A stretch of 64,000 nt of DNA from Phallusia mammillata. Its lineage: Eukaryota > Chordata > Ascidiacea > Phlebobranchia > Ascidiidae. The DNA lies in NCBI GenBank assembly GCA_003260075.1, contig QLIY01000417.1, forward strand, positions 70,495 through 134,494, given 5' to 3'. Below, piece by piece: positions 27,412-45,916 of the stretch. Position 1 is the stretch's first letter, and each line of letters starts with the position of its first letter. Position numbers and translations under genes: made by a program. The notes below the pieces were generated by a model. It had not been told where the DNA came from and did no database searches. It saw only the letters and a list, made by a program, of their open reading frames with translations.

Positions 27412-28304
27412 GCAATGTGTGAAATATCTATGTGCTGTTTATGTGTCACATGTTCTGTTTTCGTCACTTTATGTGCCTTTGTTTGCAAGTGTGTTTTATT
27501 AGCAAACATGCAAATACAAATTAAACACTGTTGGTTCATACACAAATGCGTGTCATTTTGTTTTGAATTATATTTAAAAAAACGCTAAATTTTCACACAT
27601 TGAACAAAATAAAAAGGGTTTGCGTCTAAAAACTTAACCTGTCTGTGATTCAAGCTTGGGAAAGTCTAATTGGTTGAGCTTAAAGGAAATCGTTAAAACC
27701 CTTAAATCAAGTTCCCAATCTTAGCTTATTGTTTTGTCACTTAAAAGCGTTTATAATATACACACAATGAATAACAGCGTTTAAAGGTTTTATAAAATGA
27801 AGCAGTTTATACTCTCTTTTAACTAAAACTACGGCATTTGGGTTGTTTTAGTAAGTTTGGCAAACGCGTTTGCCACAAAAATATTTTTGTGAGTAAATAC
27901 AAAAGAAAAAATGCAAACCCAGCAAAGTGGTCACGGCTCGCTAAACTTGATGAGGTCATGACTCAGTGACGCAGGTTACGCGTGACTTGCCAGGATGACG
28001 TCATTTTGCCATGGCGTAGCAACTGTTGCCGATTATTGACGTTTTATTTGCGTGTTCTTTGGAGCGGTGACGTTTTATTGGAATATCGAGTTGCAAAAGC
28101 AAATATATGAGATGTATTCGTTGTAAATAAATGTTAACGCATTTTGACAAGAGTTTCTCCAACAGAAACGCATTAAACATTCAGTTTGCAATTAACTTAC
28201 TGACTAATGGTTGCAGATTATATTTGTTTTGCAAATGACAACCACTGATCAATTAATGATTAGAAACAAATAGAATCAAGTGAAGGTTTTAGTGAAGACT
28301 CACT
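27412..28304. other. CFAP45 3' UTR and upstream region of the Mab-21 gene
   Basis: An ATTAAA-type signal near 27520 could serve CFAP45 polyadenylation. No further exon is seen. CG-containing sequence around 27930-28080 may be promoter of the next gene. Confidence 0.35.
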
Positions 28305-31300
28305 ATGGAGGAAAACACATTTGAAAGAGTCGACTTCAGGTAAAATCATGGAATTGAATATTTTAATTCCAATTTTTAAATGTTTATGATTCAGGCAAGA
28401 CACTTCAAGTTAAACGATCCCCTTGTGTTAACTTATATGAAGTCTATGACTTAAGTTTAAGCATTACAACAGGCCAACTTAAATAGAAAACATATTTGGT
28501 AAACAGTTTCAACTATTTAGATTGAAGCAAAGCGAACTGCTATGATAATTGGTATTAGCAAAATGTGTTGTTTTAAAAAATCCCTCTGACACTGCACAGA
28601 ATTTATAGGTTAATTTGTTTGCATGTTGACCAACGAATTTAAAAATGTAAAAATGTTGCAAGCAATCAATTGATTGAATCATCTAAACACTTGTTTAGGT
28701 CTGGCTGCAGTATTAATCGGCTTGAAAACTTAATAAACGTTTTCGATGAGTTCGACCGGCATGAATTTGATGATCAGATGGCAATGGAGGTCCACACAAT
28801 GAAGGAACACATATTCAATATTCTAGGTGGATTTTTATGTTGAAAAATTAATTAGGGACCATGTTGCGTTTTGTACATATACATCCCAAAAAGTTGAATT
28901 ACAGTTTTGTGCAAAACTACATGCAGAATATATACTTAAAACTGAAGGGTTTTAGATAACTATGTTGTTGTCAACAATTTCTGTACTAAAGGACTTTACA
29001 TAATGTTTAGGTGATGTTCAGAAACTGGATGGTAAACTTCCAGTGGCGAATGAATATCTGCTTTTATCTGGAGGAGCACGAGACGGGACGCTTGATATCG
29101 ATGTAGATGGACCTGGGGAAATGGCAAGGTATGAAGTTAAACATAAATCTTGATTAAAAGTGATTTCCAATAATATTTAACTTCTATTTTAATAAAGTAT
29201 TTGTCAGCTGTCAAAACAGTAAAGCCTTGTTTGAGAAGGAAATTTACTTCAATTTTATGTTGTGCAGGGGAAATGACTTCGATCTTGATTACACTTTATT
29301 TGTTCCAATTCTGAAACTCCACGACCGAAATCAGCCAGTTGTGTTGGACATGAGACATTCTATTCCATGTCATTCATGGCTGAGTCTCAAGTAGGTCTTG
29401 TGTTTATTTCAAAACCTTTTTCATTACATCCTAACAATTGCTCAAGTTACTAATGACAACTACAGTGAAATATCTGCAATGAAATGTTCTATAACAAACA
29501 AGACCAAATTGTATTTCTGTTATACAGGCTCTGTAGTTTTAGTTTTTATTAATGTTTTGAAAGTTTTGAGTCCTTTGTTGTCATTGGTAAATGTAAACAA
29601 TAACAGAAAGGTTGATTTAATAAACTTATTAATATTTTCCAGGTTGTTTGATGATGAAACAATTTCTCGATGGGAATCATGTTGTTGTGCGGTGGAACAA
29701 CAGGGCGAAACAAACTATTATCTTTCCCCTCCTAAAGTTTGCGAATGGTTCCACGATGCCTTACTGAAGGTCAGTAACGTCTTTACATCGCTTATAACCA
29801 CACAAGGTTTTTAAATGCAATGCCTCCATGTATCCCATTAACTATGCGATTATATCATTCCTTTGGCATTAATTTTTAATTGCTCTAAAATTACCAAAAT
29901 GGCTTTTCTAATTTAATGGTTTGTAAATGTTGCTAAACAGCTGGATGTAATTTATTTTAAATTATACAATATATCAAAGATGTAATCCATTTTTAAACTA
30001 TACAGAGTGTTATACTTTTGTTTACAATTACAAATTTTGTGAACTAGGTGACGGATGAAGTAAAAGCAAAACCAAAGAGAGGAAATCCTACGATATTAAC
30101 AGTCAGTAACAACGGACTCGCAACGACGATTATACTAAACAGCGGCGGAACTCGAATCATGTACGATCTTGTGCCTGTGGTTTCATTTCGTGGTTGGCCT
30201 GCCGTCGCTATGGGGTGGCTGTCAGAAACTCATTTTTGGGACGGAATAATTCCTGAGGAAGAAGGTGATGGGTTTATAAAAAGTTTAACATAAATTTTGG
30301 GATCAGTCCTGATGCGTTAATGCAAACCAATGATCACGGCATACTCTTGTATAAATTTTTCTAGCCTATGCCTTGCCATATGTGGGAATGCTTGGTGACC
30401 GGCTAATTCCTTATCAGGGCTTCAATGTGCCTGGCGTACTATGATTTATAAATATTGTGATTACTGTAAAAGCATGTCCCACCTTTTAGGGCTTTCAGCT
30501 CCTTAAGTGCTACATGCGGTCTTGTTTTTGATACATCTCTTATCAGCGATCCTAATCATTTCACGTGTTTAGAAAGAATGTTGTGTGAAACAGGATAAAT
30601 TTTCTGGTGAATCAACTTTCCCTAAACATCGACAGTCACAAGTTCAAACTGAATCTTTGTTTACAATAGAGAACACTTCCGTTATCTTGTTTATTTTTAC
30701 ATCGTCTTAACCTTCCTGGATATAGGCAAGATAGGGGATGTGGTCATGCCTCGTTTGTTACATAAGATGCAAATTATGTCAATTGCATTTTTGTGAAGGA
30801 AAAATTTTTGACAAATTGTTTGTCAATGATTATTGTGTATTGAGAAAGGTTTTGCACACAATTGTATATTCAAGAAATATAATTATGTTGGTTGTAGGTA
30901 AAAATATAGAAGTATGTCACAAAAATAACAGGCACAATCCATTTTCTGATAACTATGAAGCACAACATATTCAGGTCACATAAGGTATTTAGGTGGTGAT
31001 TGATTATTTTAAATCCTCTTGTTTCAGTGATTACCGGATTTCACCTGGTTCCTGCGTGCAGCTTAACGGGCAACAAGGATGTAGAATGGAGGTTGTCGTT
31101 TGCACGAAGCGAGGTTCAACTGAAAAGGTTCATTCCTATGCCCTTCATGAAAACTTTCTATGCATTCAAAGCTGTCATGAACAGAGCACTTGGACGTTAC
31201 AGTAAAGTAAGTCACCACAAAATTAGGCATAAGTTTTTTGCAGTCTTCATCCGCTAAGCAACAAGCTGAGAGATTCTTTTTTAAAGTTAAAGTATTACTA

Positions 31301-33168
31301 CAAAAACTATTGTCATGTTACAAAACTTAATATGTTTTGCAAAAGTTAATATTGATGACTTTGCTGAAGAACAGTTATGGTTTTTCTCCCAATGAAGGCC
31401 TGTGTGCAGATGTTTGCATTGGCTTCTGTTATGTTATTGATTTTTTTGTATTGCTTGACTGTAAGCCATGTTGTTATCAGTGATTGATGTATTAGCTAAA
31501 TTATGGGATGACTGATGCTTGCTGAAACAGCTGTCCATACAAAATTTTTCATTTGAATAATAATAATAATGATGTTTTTTGTTAAAATAATATAAATATC
31601 AATCATGTGTCATTTTTCTTAAACACTGGGAATTATACATGATTGTTTATTTTACAGGTAATAAAACCCTATATTCTGCGTGGCTTGCTACTGTGGGCGT
31701 GCGACCGAGTAAAACTACATTACCTTGCCTGCGACGAAACAATATCGGAATGCTTACTGGGACTTATCGATGATACGCTTCAGTGCCTGCTCAGTCGGTC
31801 ATGTCCGAATTATTTCATTCCGCAATACAACATGATCGGACATCTCGACGACAAAACAATGTTAAAACTTTGCCAAGTTGTTCTAATGGTGAGTTTTCAG
31901 TTTCAGTTTTTTAAACACTTTCTGCATATAGTGATAGAGTGGATTACAATTGGCAAAATAAGAAGTTAATCATAGAGTGGCAGGTCAGTATGTGTATATT
32001 GTGAGGTAATAAGGGCCTTCCATGCTTTGCGAATATGCACATAATTTTTTTCCATAGTATCCTGGTATCAAAAAATAAAGTCCATTGATTAGTGAATTCA
32101 GTCCTTCAATACAAAAGTGTTCACTATTTGTGGTCTGCAATCCGCTAACCAAACCCAAGTGTGGCTCTCCTCAGTCTTGGAACCTGGCCTAGACATTGGT
32201 TAAAAGCATGTTTAGTTCCATCATGAAATCATTTTTAAATGTACCACAATGTATGAAGCAAGCCAGGCATAAAATATAAGACATAAATCCTGAATAATCA
32301 ATTTGTCCCCATTTTAATTTGGCACATTTTGCTGAACTTACAAACTTCACAATGATATAACTATGTCAGAATAATCACAGTTTGCACATTAAAACTCATA
32401 TTTTCATTGCATTGGGTTGGAACTAAAGTAGAAAACTGGTTGTCAGTAATTTAACAGAAAGTAGTCACATTGAGAGCTAATGGAGTTGAAACAAGACTCC
32501 GGGGAGCATTTAAAAATGAAGATATTGATTTGTGGTGGGCAGGTACGCAGTGACCCAGCTGAACATGTGAGGAATGCTGTCGACCAAGTGAAGGCTGCTC
32601 GAGCGCTGACCAAGAATTATCACGACAAACAATTGAAAGAGCTGACCTTGCGGAAAGATATTACTGGGTAGGTTTTAGATTCTATCGTATAAGTGTTAGA
32701 AATGGAACATCTGTAATGCAACAGACAAAATTGGTAAAAAAAGTGTTTTAAAGTGATTTTCACTACGATAAGCAAAGGACCTGTACAAGTGTTTTTTTCT
32801 CCAAGTTTTAAGTCATTCGGTTAAAAAATACCTGCAAAAGTGGATTTTTGCCAGGTTTTGAGTTCATTAAAATATTTTTTTTACTATATTTCTTAAAATT
32901 ATTCTCATTTTGTTAAACTTTCTCAAAACAAAGTGTTACTGACGCCATACTAAAAACTTGTTCTTAAAAAATGTTGTCTCTTGTTCACAGTGTAAATGGA
33001 GACACAATTACTAAACCGGTGGTCGGTGCTGATTCTCGTCAAGAACTTGATTTAGCCGAGAAAGTGAAACGACTCGTCGACAGCAACCCAGGAAAAAGTA
33101 TTTCGGTATTTCTAAACCCAGATGATGCGTCGCAACCACATTTCAGAATTGACGGCAAATTTTTCTGA
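28305..33168 (+). CDS. Mab-21 domain (nucleotidyltransferase-fold) protein
   Basis: Exons 28305-28339, 28699-28826, 29011-29128, 29268-29390, 29643-29769, 30048-30264, 31028-31206, 31658-31888, 32543-32667, 32991-33168 (TGA). The sum is 1461 bases, 486 aa, in frame throughout. The middle has a nucleotidyltransferase-like metal site context (GNDFDLDYTLFVP). The C-terminal half is typical Mab-21: GFHLVPACS, WRLSFARSEVQLKR, FKAVMNRALGRYSKVIKPYILRG split over an exon junction, LLLWACDR, and a late FIPQYNM segment resembling the family's ending. Members include MAB21L proteins and cGAS. Here the substrate and catalytic status are unknown. It may be closest to the less characterised MAB21L3/L4-like group, but that needs a tree. 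Confidence 0.75.
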
Positions 33169-33246
33169 ACTACTCCCCCCCCCCATTTCTAAACCCAGAT
33201 GATGCGTCGCAACCACATTTCAGAATTGACGGGAAATTTTTCTGAG
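33108..33246. repeat. Duplication of the Mab-21 gene 3' end split by C10
   Basis: Copies 33108-33174 and 33185-33246 flank C10 at 33175-33184. Both include the terminal FRIDGKFF codons and stop. Confidence 0.85.
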
Positions 33247-33977
33247 CTCCATCCCTCCAAGACTCGTTACACAGGAATTGTTGGACGTTACCATGCCAAC
33301 GAGCGATTTGTAGTCAAGCACAACATTTCTGTAACTTTGAAATTTGACCAATTTCCAAAATAATTCATGGCTGAATAGCGTTTCTAAAATGTAACACAAC
33401 TTGACCAAACTTAATATAAGTATCCCAATTGACAAAATTCTATGAAGTAACCAAAATTTATAATCATATACTTAAATATATCATTGAAACATTTGTGTGC
33501 AATAAGTAACTGGAACATGTGGCCACCACTAATTTGGACCATTAAATTTGCAATTCAAAACTTAATCAAGTTGTGTTCAGTAATGTTAATAAACAAGTGC
33601 AATGCAACATGCTTCATTACCACATGAATGTCACTGCCTATGGAATAAGATTGGAGTAAAACAGTTGTGTTTGATTATTTTGTATGCATGTGCATTAAGT
33701 GAGTGCTGGTGCTTCTTTTCTTTGCACTTTTATGATTTCTTTTACTTGAGGAATGAGCATTTGTTTTACTTCTTACATTCGAAGCTTAGTATTTGTATGC
33801 CAATGTATTCAGTTCTTCATAAGTTTGTTGGCAAAACAAACAAATAAACAAGAACAGCTGCTGTGGTGTTGAGTTTTGTTTATGACCGGAAGGCACATTA
33901 ACACAGGTTTTAATTAAGGCACAAAGATTTGGGTTGGAACATAAAGTGTGTTAATGTGAAGAATAGTTAGCTTAAAC
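33247..33977. other. 3' flank of the Mab-21 gene
   Basis: AT-rich. AATAAA-like signals occur near 33843. No exon seen. Confidence 0.35.
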
Positions 33978-34320
33978 CAGGGGTGCATAACCTTTTTGCT
34001 ACAAAAAGTCTGATGCATAAGGCTACTGGGCTGGTAATACATCCTTTTAGCACCGCAAAAACTGTTTAGAGCAGTTTAAAAATAAAAATATTTAGTAAAA
34101 GAGTTTTATTTACGTCACGTCCGCCAGTACATATATTTTAATGAACATGTTCACGGCCGCAAACTCATCTCTATGGCCGCAGGTTGTGCACCCCTGGTTT
34201 AAACCAACATTTATGTCAAATTGCCCCCCCCCCTTACGTCACGTCCGCCAGTACATATATTTTAATGAACATGTTCACGGCTGCAAACTCATCTCTATGG
34301 CCGCAGGTTGTGCACCCCTG
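33978..34320. mobile_element. hAT-like MITE, CAGGGGTGCATAACC ends, broken by C10
   Basis: Ends CAGGGGTGCATAACCTT and AGGTTGTGCACCCCTG. Target duplication GCTTAAAC (33970-33977) and GTTTAAAC after the right end. The right half occurs twice (34110-34196 and 34234-34320) around C10 at 34224-34233, each copy followed by the same target site. Confidence 0.85.
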
Positions 34321-34349
34321 GTTTAAACCATCATTTATGTCAAATTTTC

Positions 34350-35115
34350 ACGATAATAAAGGTTTGTTAAATTACATATAGTCGCAGTTACCAAACCGCT
34401 TTTAGTATGCCACATGGTTTACGGAATGTGAGATTATAAGCTCAACAAGCGAAAACTATATAAACCAAATAGCTCTAACCATCCCGTTTCAAAGTCTGCA
34501 AAATTAAAATTTTCAGATGAAGCATATTATGTTTATTAAAACTGCACATCATGGGATAACATGCGGCATCAAGTGGTAACATGATGTATTTAGTTTCACA
34601 GCTTTCTTCATAAGATACTTAGGTAGATTTAGGCACTGTAAAGGACACCTAGCTTAATATTAAACCATACTGTTGCATCTAAAATATACAGGATCACTTA
34701 AATCGCTTGGAATAAAGATACATCGAGTTATTTTAAGGTGCACCCAGTGATACAAAGGTGCATCAAACATTTATTAAACTGCACCACGAGGTATAAAGTT
34801 GGCTACTATAAAGTACTCAACCTAAGCGAACTACTAAACAAATGAAAAGCTGACAGTTCGGGCTTTAATGGTTTGTAATTACAACAACATTATAATTCAA
34901 GTGATAAAAAACAGTACCAAGAATCCAAGTGATCCTGTATATTATTGATGCACCAAGTCACAGATCCGACACATATGGAAACAGCCGGCAAACATATTAG
35001 GAATTGACGCTTTATTTGTAGCAAGTAATAACCTAACAATTTTTAACCAAATTCACTGCAATAAAACCCCCTGATTCATAAACATGAACATAAAATAAAC
35101 GAAACAAATTCAAAA
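34350..35115. other. Intergenic, 3' side of the CCDC59-like gene
   Basis: No coding signal. Likely holds the 3' UTR of the minus-strand gene that ends at 35116. Confidence 0.35.
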
Positions 35116-35511
35116 CTACAGACAATAAACATCTTTTTTACTTTCAATTTTGTTAAGTAGCAAATCTATTCGATTTTTCATGATAGGTTGCCCCTTAGAA
35201 GTCCTTTGCTCCAATTTTCGGTGAATCTGAGTTCGCGCTTTTAATTTTTGTTGTCGCTTCTCCTCTTGCGCTCTTCTTTCTTCCTGTTTCTTTTTCTTAT
35301 CCTCTGTGACTTTTAATCCTTTTTTGTAAGCATTTAAAATATTGTTTGTCTTTTTCATGTTCTTTCCCGGCTGTCTTTGGGAAAATTCTTTTGATGGTTT
35401 ATCTGTTTTTGAAGGATTTTCGTTTCTTAACATTTTTCTGTATTGGTAAACCAACTTTGTATGGTGTGGTGCTATTGCTTCATTTCTTTTCACAGGCTTT
35501 TTCGTTTTCAT
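35116..35511 (-). CDS. CCDC59: CCDC59/TAP26-like (Fyv7 family) rRNA-processing protein
   Basis: A single-exon 131-aa minus-strand ORF starting MKTKKPVKRNEAIAPHHTK. It is very basic and mostly helical, with YRKMLRNEN near the N-terminus, a charged KKKKQEERRAQEEKRQQK coil, and a C-terminal KGQPIMKNRIDLLLNKIE segment. That segment matches the conserved end of vertebrate CCDC59 (KGQPNLNVQMEYLLQKIQ by recollection). It is shorter than human CCDC59 (241 aa), lacking the N-terminal part, but is comparable to yeast Fyv7. Expected role: nucleolar, small-subunit rRNA processing. Upstream DNA at 35512-35700 should be the promoter. Confidence 0.7.
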   Translation of the reverse strand: MKTKKPVKRNEAIAPHHTKLVYQYRKMLRNENPSKTDKPSKEFSQRQPGKNMKKTNNILNAYKKGLKVTEDKKKKQEERRAQEEKRQQKLKARTQIHRKLEQRTSKGQPIMKNRIDLLLNKIESKKDVYCL

Positions 35512-35980
35512 TTTTGTTCTTTTTTACACAAGTTCAACTCCAATACACAAAATAGGACTTTTTATGCTTCTACTACAGTCCTTTACTTACACCTACATAA
35601 AGTATCTAGTAAAACGTTTATTATTGAAGGTTCGATTAGCATACGGCCTTTAAATTTTACAACACAATCCACAGTCCACACAACACATGTCTTCACCTGT
35701 GCATTTGATATCTATGTGGTACTTCAACACCAACCTTTGTGAATATTCGTCATCACCCCAATAAGGGAACGGCATATCTAATGTCTACGACTGATAAGTC
35801 AAAGGCTATAAATCTGACTCCTGGCTCAGCTGTTAAAAAGTCACACACAAAATTCATTTCCAAGCCAATAGGGTAGAATTAACATTAAAAAATTAGTGCA
35901 CAGGTAAAGTGGTAACTGTATGTGAGATAAAAATTAACAAGTGACAATTAACACACAACATCTAACACTAAACGATCAGT

Positions 35981-41081
<5,101 letters not shown>

Positions 41082-41529
41082 CTTGTTTCCTTTAACAACT
41101 ATCTACCTGTTTCGACTTCCTATATCTTCATAAAGATAAAAGTCTTTGTAAGGATTAATTGATCTGTACTTACAATTTCGACACGAGTCAAAGAAAATTT
41201 GTAAGCATGACTCTGTAAGTCTGTATTTAAGCATGAGCGAGTCGACAGTCTAGGGCTTGCCGTCTTACAAAGTGTGTCAACATCACCTTTGAGCTGAGCA
41301 ATGTGGTTGAGTCTGTTTGCCGACTTTCGAGTCAATGGCCGAGCTTCTGTTCGCCCAGTTTGAACGTTCGAAGTCAACTCTCTGATCCGTGTTGCTACTG
41401 TGTAAAATTTCCACATGTAATTTAAGGTAGACCTAATGCCGTGCGCCCTCATATGGAGACATTTCCTCTTTTTAAAGAAAAGTAACTTGTTCCCCGGCAA
41501 CATTAAAAACTGCTCTGGTTTTCTCCCTT

Positions 41530-41640
41530 CTAACGCCAAAATGTCGTAGTTACTCAACACATTGTGCTTAAGGTTGTGGGTTCGAACCCCATTTCGACTA
41601 CTTGTGTGGCCCCGAACCAAAAAACTTCAGGGGCAATGTT
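41530..41640 (+). mobile_element. tRNA-like SINE fragment
   Basis: Contains a B-box-like GGTTCGAACCCC at about 41578, followed by a unique tail. No A-box or acceptor stem is clear, so it is not a functional tRNA gene. Confidence 0.35.
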
Positions 41641-42065
41641 CCCATACAGTGGAAACCGTTGGGTTGAACCAAACTAAAATCACTAACTTTTCAAGTCGAA
41701 AATCAAACACAAAATTGACCCATTAGACATTGGCCCGTACGTCAGGAATAAAAGTGAAATAAACAAAAGAAGTTTGCATTCCCTTGTTTTACTAAAATTA
41801 GGTGGAATTAAACATTGGTGACTTGCATTTAATTTAAATCCGTCACACACTTTACTGCTCTGTAACGTTACGTCAGGTTTTGCCGAGTCATTCATGGCTT
41901 GTGAGAAAAGCGCTGAACGTTTCCACCAACTTTAATCGTTGTTGTAGATTTCACATAATTGCGTCAACACAACCTTTGATCGGGCAAACTAAATCGCTGT
42001 AATGTTTGACTTACGTAGTTCTATGAACGAGGCAACTTGACGTCTGTTCTGATTAAACAAAAAAA

Positions 42066-42190
42066 ATCAACAGTAAAAAAAAATCATAAACGCTGACTTG
42101 ACCTTGACCCTTGACAGATTCGCGGGGGGGGGGGGTCAACAGTAAAAAAATCATAAACGCTGACTTGACCTTGACCCTTGACAGATTCGC
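42066..42190. repeat. Direct duplication split by G12
   Basis: Copies 42066-42123 and 42136-42190 flank G12 at 42124-42135, upstream of CYP4 gene A. Confidence 0.8.
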
Positions 42191-43252
42191 GAAAATTTTG
42201 ACATAACCTCTTTGTTTCGAAAATCTTCAGCCATTTTTAAATGATGTTCTCTGACGTTTTTTTTTTTTTTCACTTTGATGAAATAAATCTCGCAAGAAAA
42301 CGCCATAACGCGACGGATTCAACAATTAAATTCAACTTTCTAATCTTGTCAAAGTAGGTTTAACGTGTGTTTCTCCATTTATATCTGACACGAAACCGTG
42401 CGGTAAAATTATAACAGTGTTATTATTCAGCTTGCATACGGTTTGCATGTGAGATGAAAATTAACAAGTGACAATTAACGCACAACATCTAACACTGAAC
42501 GATTATAGTTTAAACTGGACGTAGTTTAACTACAATCCCGTTTTCGGATTGGAGTATGAGACCAGCAACGGGTTTCGGTTCTGGTGTGTCAGCGTCTCTG
42601 TAAACCTCGAATCTTCGGAGGATTTGTGCAATTGTCACTCGCATTTGGTGCATGGCAAAGTGCTGACCAATACAGTTCCTGTAAATGTTGTGGCATTCAA
42701 ATATGGTGGCTTTAGAGATATGTTTAGTAAAAAAAATTTGGGCGTTTTAACTTTTACCTTGGCCCAGCTGAAAATGGAGCAAACGCGTATGAAGGTCGAT
42801 TGGCTGAATTTTCAGGAGTAAATCTTTCTGGGTTGAATTCCTGTAAAACAATGTTTTTTCAATTTAAGGTGATACTTACAAAAAGCTTAAAGTTTTTAAT
42901 TCGTCAAATCTCACCAATGGGTTGTTCCATATTTCCTCATGGCGATGCAATGCGTAGAAGTTTACCGACAATTTCTGGCCCTTATGTAGTTTGATTTCTT
43001 TGTATCCATTGAACCGATGCGATATCTTCGTCAAGTTGGCGGCCAACAAGATGAACAACCGGCATCAAACGCAGGCTCTCCTTGATGCATTGAGTCAAAT
43101 ATGGCAAGTTGTTCATATCAGAACTGTAACACAACATATGCTTGGTTTCAACAAAATTTTCAGCTCTTCCGGCAGTTTTTTATTCTACTGGGGGGGGGGG
43201 TCTTCTTTAACTGAAAAATTGCTGCAATTTTATAAATTATGTGGCAGGTTAN

Positions 43253-43516
43253 CGAATTTTCAGGAGTAAATCTTTCTGGGTTGAATTCCTGCAAAAAAGT
43301 GTTTTTTCAATTTAAGGTGATACTTACAAAAAGCTTAAAGTTTTTAATTCGTCAAATTTCACCAATGGGTTGTTCCATATTTCCTCATGGCGATGCAATG
43401 CGTAGAAGTTTACCGACAATTTCTGGCCCTTATGTAGTTTGATTTCTTTGTATCCATTGAACCGATGCGATATCTTCGTCAAGTTGGCGGCCAACAAGAT
43501 GAACAACCGGCATCAA
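43253..43516. other. Misplaced P450 piece bounded by single Ns
   Basis: A single N at 43252 and another at 43517 bracket 264 bases that repeat 42805-43068. They match the reverse complement of gene B (50120-50400) better, including the GCAAAAAAGTG and GTCAAATTTCACC variants. Single Ns at unresolved overlaps are a known scaffolder output. Read as an inserted contig from gene B or its allele. Confidence 0.8.
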
Positions 43517-43673
43517 NAAAATTTTGTTGATACGTTATGCCTGGCAGCAACAGTGTATTCATATGCTTGGTTTATGTGGCTTTATGCAAGGTATTTTAAC
43601 AATATAAAGACACTTAGGGTCCATATTGCCACAAAAGTTTGACACTTTGATTACAACGTTTGTTAATCCGGCA

Positions 43674-43900
43674 ATGCTGTGGGTAGTTATTTGAATGTCT
43701 AAAGCAGAAGAAGTTAACATTTCGTTCCTTTGATTCCCTCTAGGGAGATATCGAAATTATTAATAACCTTTCAGTTTCTTTGGGGGGGGGGTTGCTGTGG
43801 GTAGTTATTTGAATGTCTAAAGCAGAAGCAGTTAACATTTCGTTCCTTTGGTTCCCTCTAGGGAGATATCGAAATTATTAATAACCTTTCAGTTTCTTTT
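43674..43900. repeat. Direct duplication split by G10
   Basis: Copies 43674-43781 and 43792-43900 flank G10 at 43782-43791, in the intron between A' exons 9 and 8. Confidence 0.85.
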
Positions 43901-44166
43901 ACAAACCAAACATATAGTTTTGATCATTCGTTTTGGCCAAGAACCTCAGGTCTAAAGCATTGGGGAAAAACATGTTTGTTTGACTTGCAAACTTGTTTTC
44001 TCTCGTGTCAGCTGACGCCAACGTTAGTCTTTCCAGCACTATTCATATTGTATGAGAAAAACAACAACAGATGTTTAATCCAACCGCTGCTGGGAAAACG
44101 CTAATATGTGTTGCTTGTTGGCTGTGTAAAAGCGCGACTATAGTTGCGTTGTGTAGAAGTTTGATG

Positions 44167-44418
44167 ATGCAGAAATCAAAGCAGTTAAATAAAATCGTTT
44201 ATAACTTTTTTCACTTCCGGTCTGCTTCCGATTGCGTCATTAATCTCTTCCCGGCATCTCTGTTGATAATTCTGGATGTTTCGAAATGGGGGGGGGGGAT
44301 GCAGAAAACAAAGCAGTTAAATAAAATCTTTTATAACTTTTTTCACTTCCGGTCTGCTTCCGATTGCGTCGTTAATCTCTTCCCGGCATCTCTGTTGATA
44401 ATTCTGGATGTTTCGAAA
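44167..44418. repeat. Duplication of A' exon 8 split by G11
   Basis: Copies 44167-44287 and 44299-44418 flank G11 at 44288-44298. Both share the defective donor. Confidence 0.8.
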
Positions 44419-45059
44419 TTTGATACATGAACCATGATAAACCTACAAAGTAAATATTAAGGCCACTTTGTACAAGCAAACCTGTTGACTTTGTTGTTAC
44501 CGTTTGAAACTGTGTCTTGGCCGGCTAAGAAAAACGTTTGAACTTCATCTACTACATCTTTGTCTGTCAACCCAACTTCGTCTAGGTCCTAAAACACAAT
44601 AAACAAACACAACATGTTCGTTGATAAAATACATGTGAGCAGCAAGCGTTCGTTGTATCTTTTAATGTTCACCTTGGTCTGTATGAGCACATCAAGAAAA
44701 TCAACGTATTGTCCCTTCCTTTTGCGGAAAGCGAACGACTCTCCTGTCGCCTTGTCGTCAACTTTCGTCGTTTCAACCGAATCTGACTCCAGAGAGTTCA
44801 ACAGCGCTCGTCTCTCCCTTATAATCTGCAACGAAACAACCAAAGCTCAATTAAGAAACAGTTGAAAATGTTTGAACATTTGTTGTAACTTGTATATTGT
44901 ACACTCGCGCATTAGTTTGCAATCCGTCGAATATTAACCACATCGGCCAAAGTCAATGTTAAGGTTCAATGAGGCAACGGTTGTGTTGAGAAAGTCTGCG
45001 GGCTTGATCAATTTTATTGAAAAGTTTGTTAATTCTCATAATCCGTAAATGTTTCTCCA

Positions 45060-45210
45060 AAAAGGTTCGAACGTGCAGCGCAGCACTTCGCAAAACGTTT
45101 TTCGTTCCTACAAGTTGAAAGCCTTCAGATAATTTGCTGATTTAGTCAATTCGCGTAGCGTGTTATAGCAAGATGTCACCCTCACCTGCAGCAGCAGATA
45201 TTTTGGCCTA
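45060..45210 (+). pseudogene. Truncated P450 promoter and exon 1 start
   Basis: The conserved upstream block (CGCGTAGCGTGTTATAGCAAG) and the first ten codons (from ATG at 45173, MSPSPAAADI) are present. The sequence then runs into unrelated DNA and a stop. The same block recurs before the full exon 1 of gene B at 45450. Confidence 0.75.
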
Positions 45211-45449
45211 TTAACCACACCAGTTAAAGTAAATTTGTGTTGGCGAGGGATATGTTGACACAAATCAAGTTTGCGTGTACGATCAATTTCACAGAAAAGG
45301 TTGTCATTTCTTCTCGGAATCTGTAAATGTTTCCACGAAATTGATCGAACGCAACGCAGCACATCGCAAAACGTTTTTTTGTTCGTACAAGGTTAAATCT
45401 GTGTGGCAAATTGCTAACTTAGTCATTCCGGGTAGCGTGCTATAGCAAG

Positions 45450-45873
45450 ATGTCACCCTCACCTGTAGCAGCAGACATTTCAGCCTCTCAGTTCGTACTG
45501 GGTTATGTCTTCGCATATCTTCTACCTGTGCTTGTCTTCTCCACTGTCATCGTCAAATATGTGAAACCGTTCGTGCAGAATCAAGTGAGATTGCGAAGGA
45601 CAGCGAAGTTGTTGTCATGTGACGACGGTGCCCATTGGTTGTACGGACATCTGAAAAAGGTCAGAAATTTGAAATGCTTGTAAAAACATATGAATTTACC
45701 ACAAAACATTTGTTTGAATTAGAACTATCAATGTAATTTACCAACAACATGCAAGGCATACCTGGTGTCTTTAACAAATTTTTCATTCAACTGGTGTAAT
45801 GTTAAACAAAATACTAGTTGTTTTTAAGAACTTGTATTTTTGCTAACGTTTCGCCCACCAGAACGGTAGGGCT

Positions 45874-45916
<43 letters not shown>

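Larger units (their letters stand above)
42510..44825 (-). pseudogene. CYP4F-like 3' half, A' (exons 6-11 only)
   Basis: Minus-strand remnants: exon 6 44673-44825, exon 7 44501-44588, exon 8 about 44340-44442, exon 9 42915-43123, exon 10 42758-42840, exon 11 42510-42678. Exons 1-5 are absent before the divergent gene B starts at 45450. Exon 9 lacks 8 bases (the copies in B and C have ACAATATC there), which shifts the frame. The exon 8 donor, GTAAGT in paralogues, reads AAAAGT. These two lesions make it a pseudogene unless the assembly is wrong. Exon 8 and exon 9 pieces are repeated by junctions at 44288-44298 and by the N-bounded insert. Confidence 0.8.
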
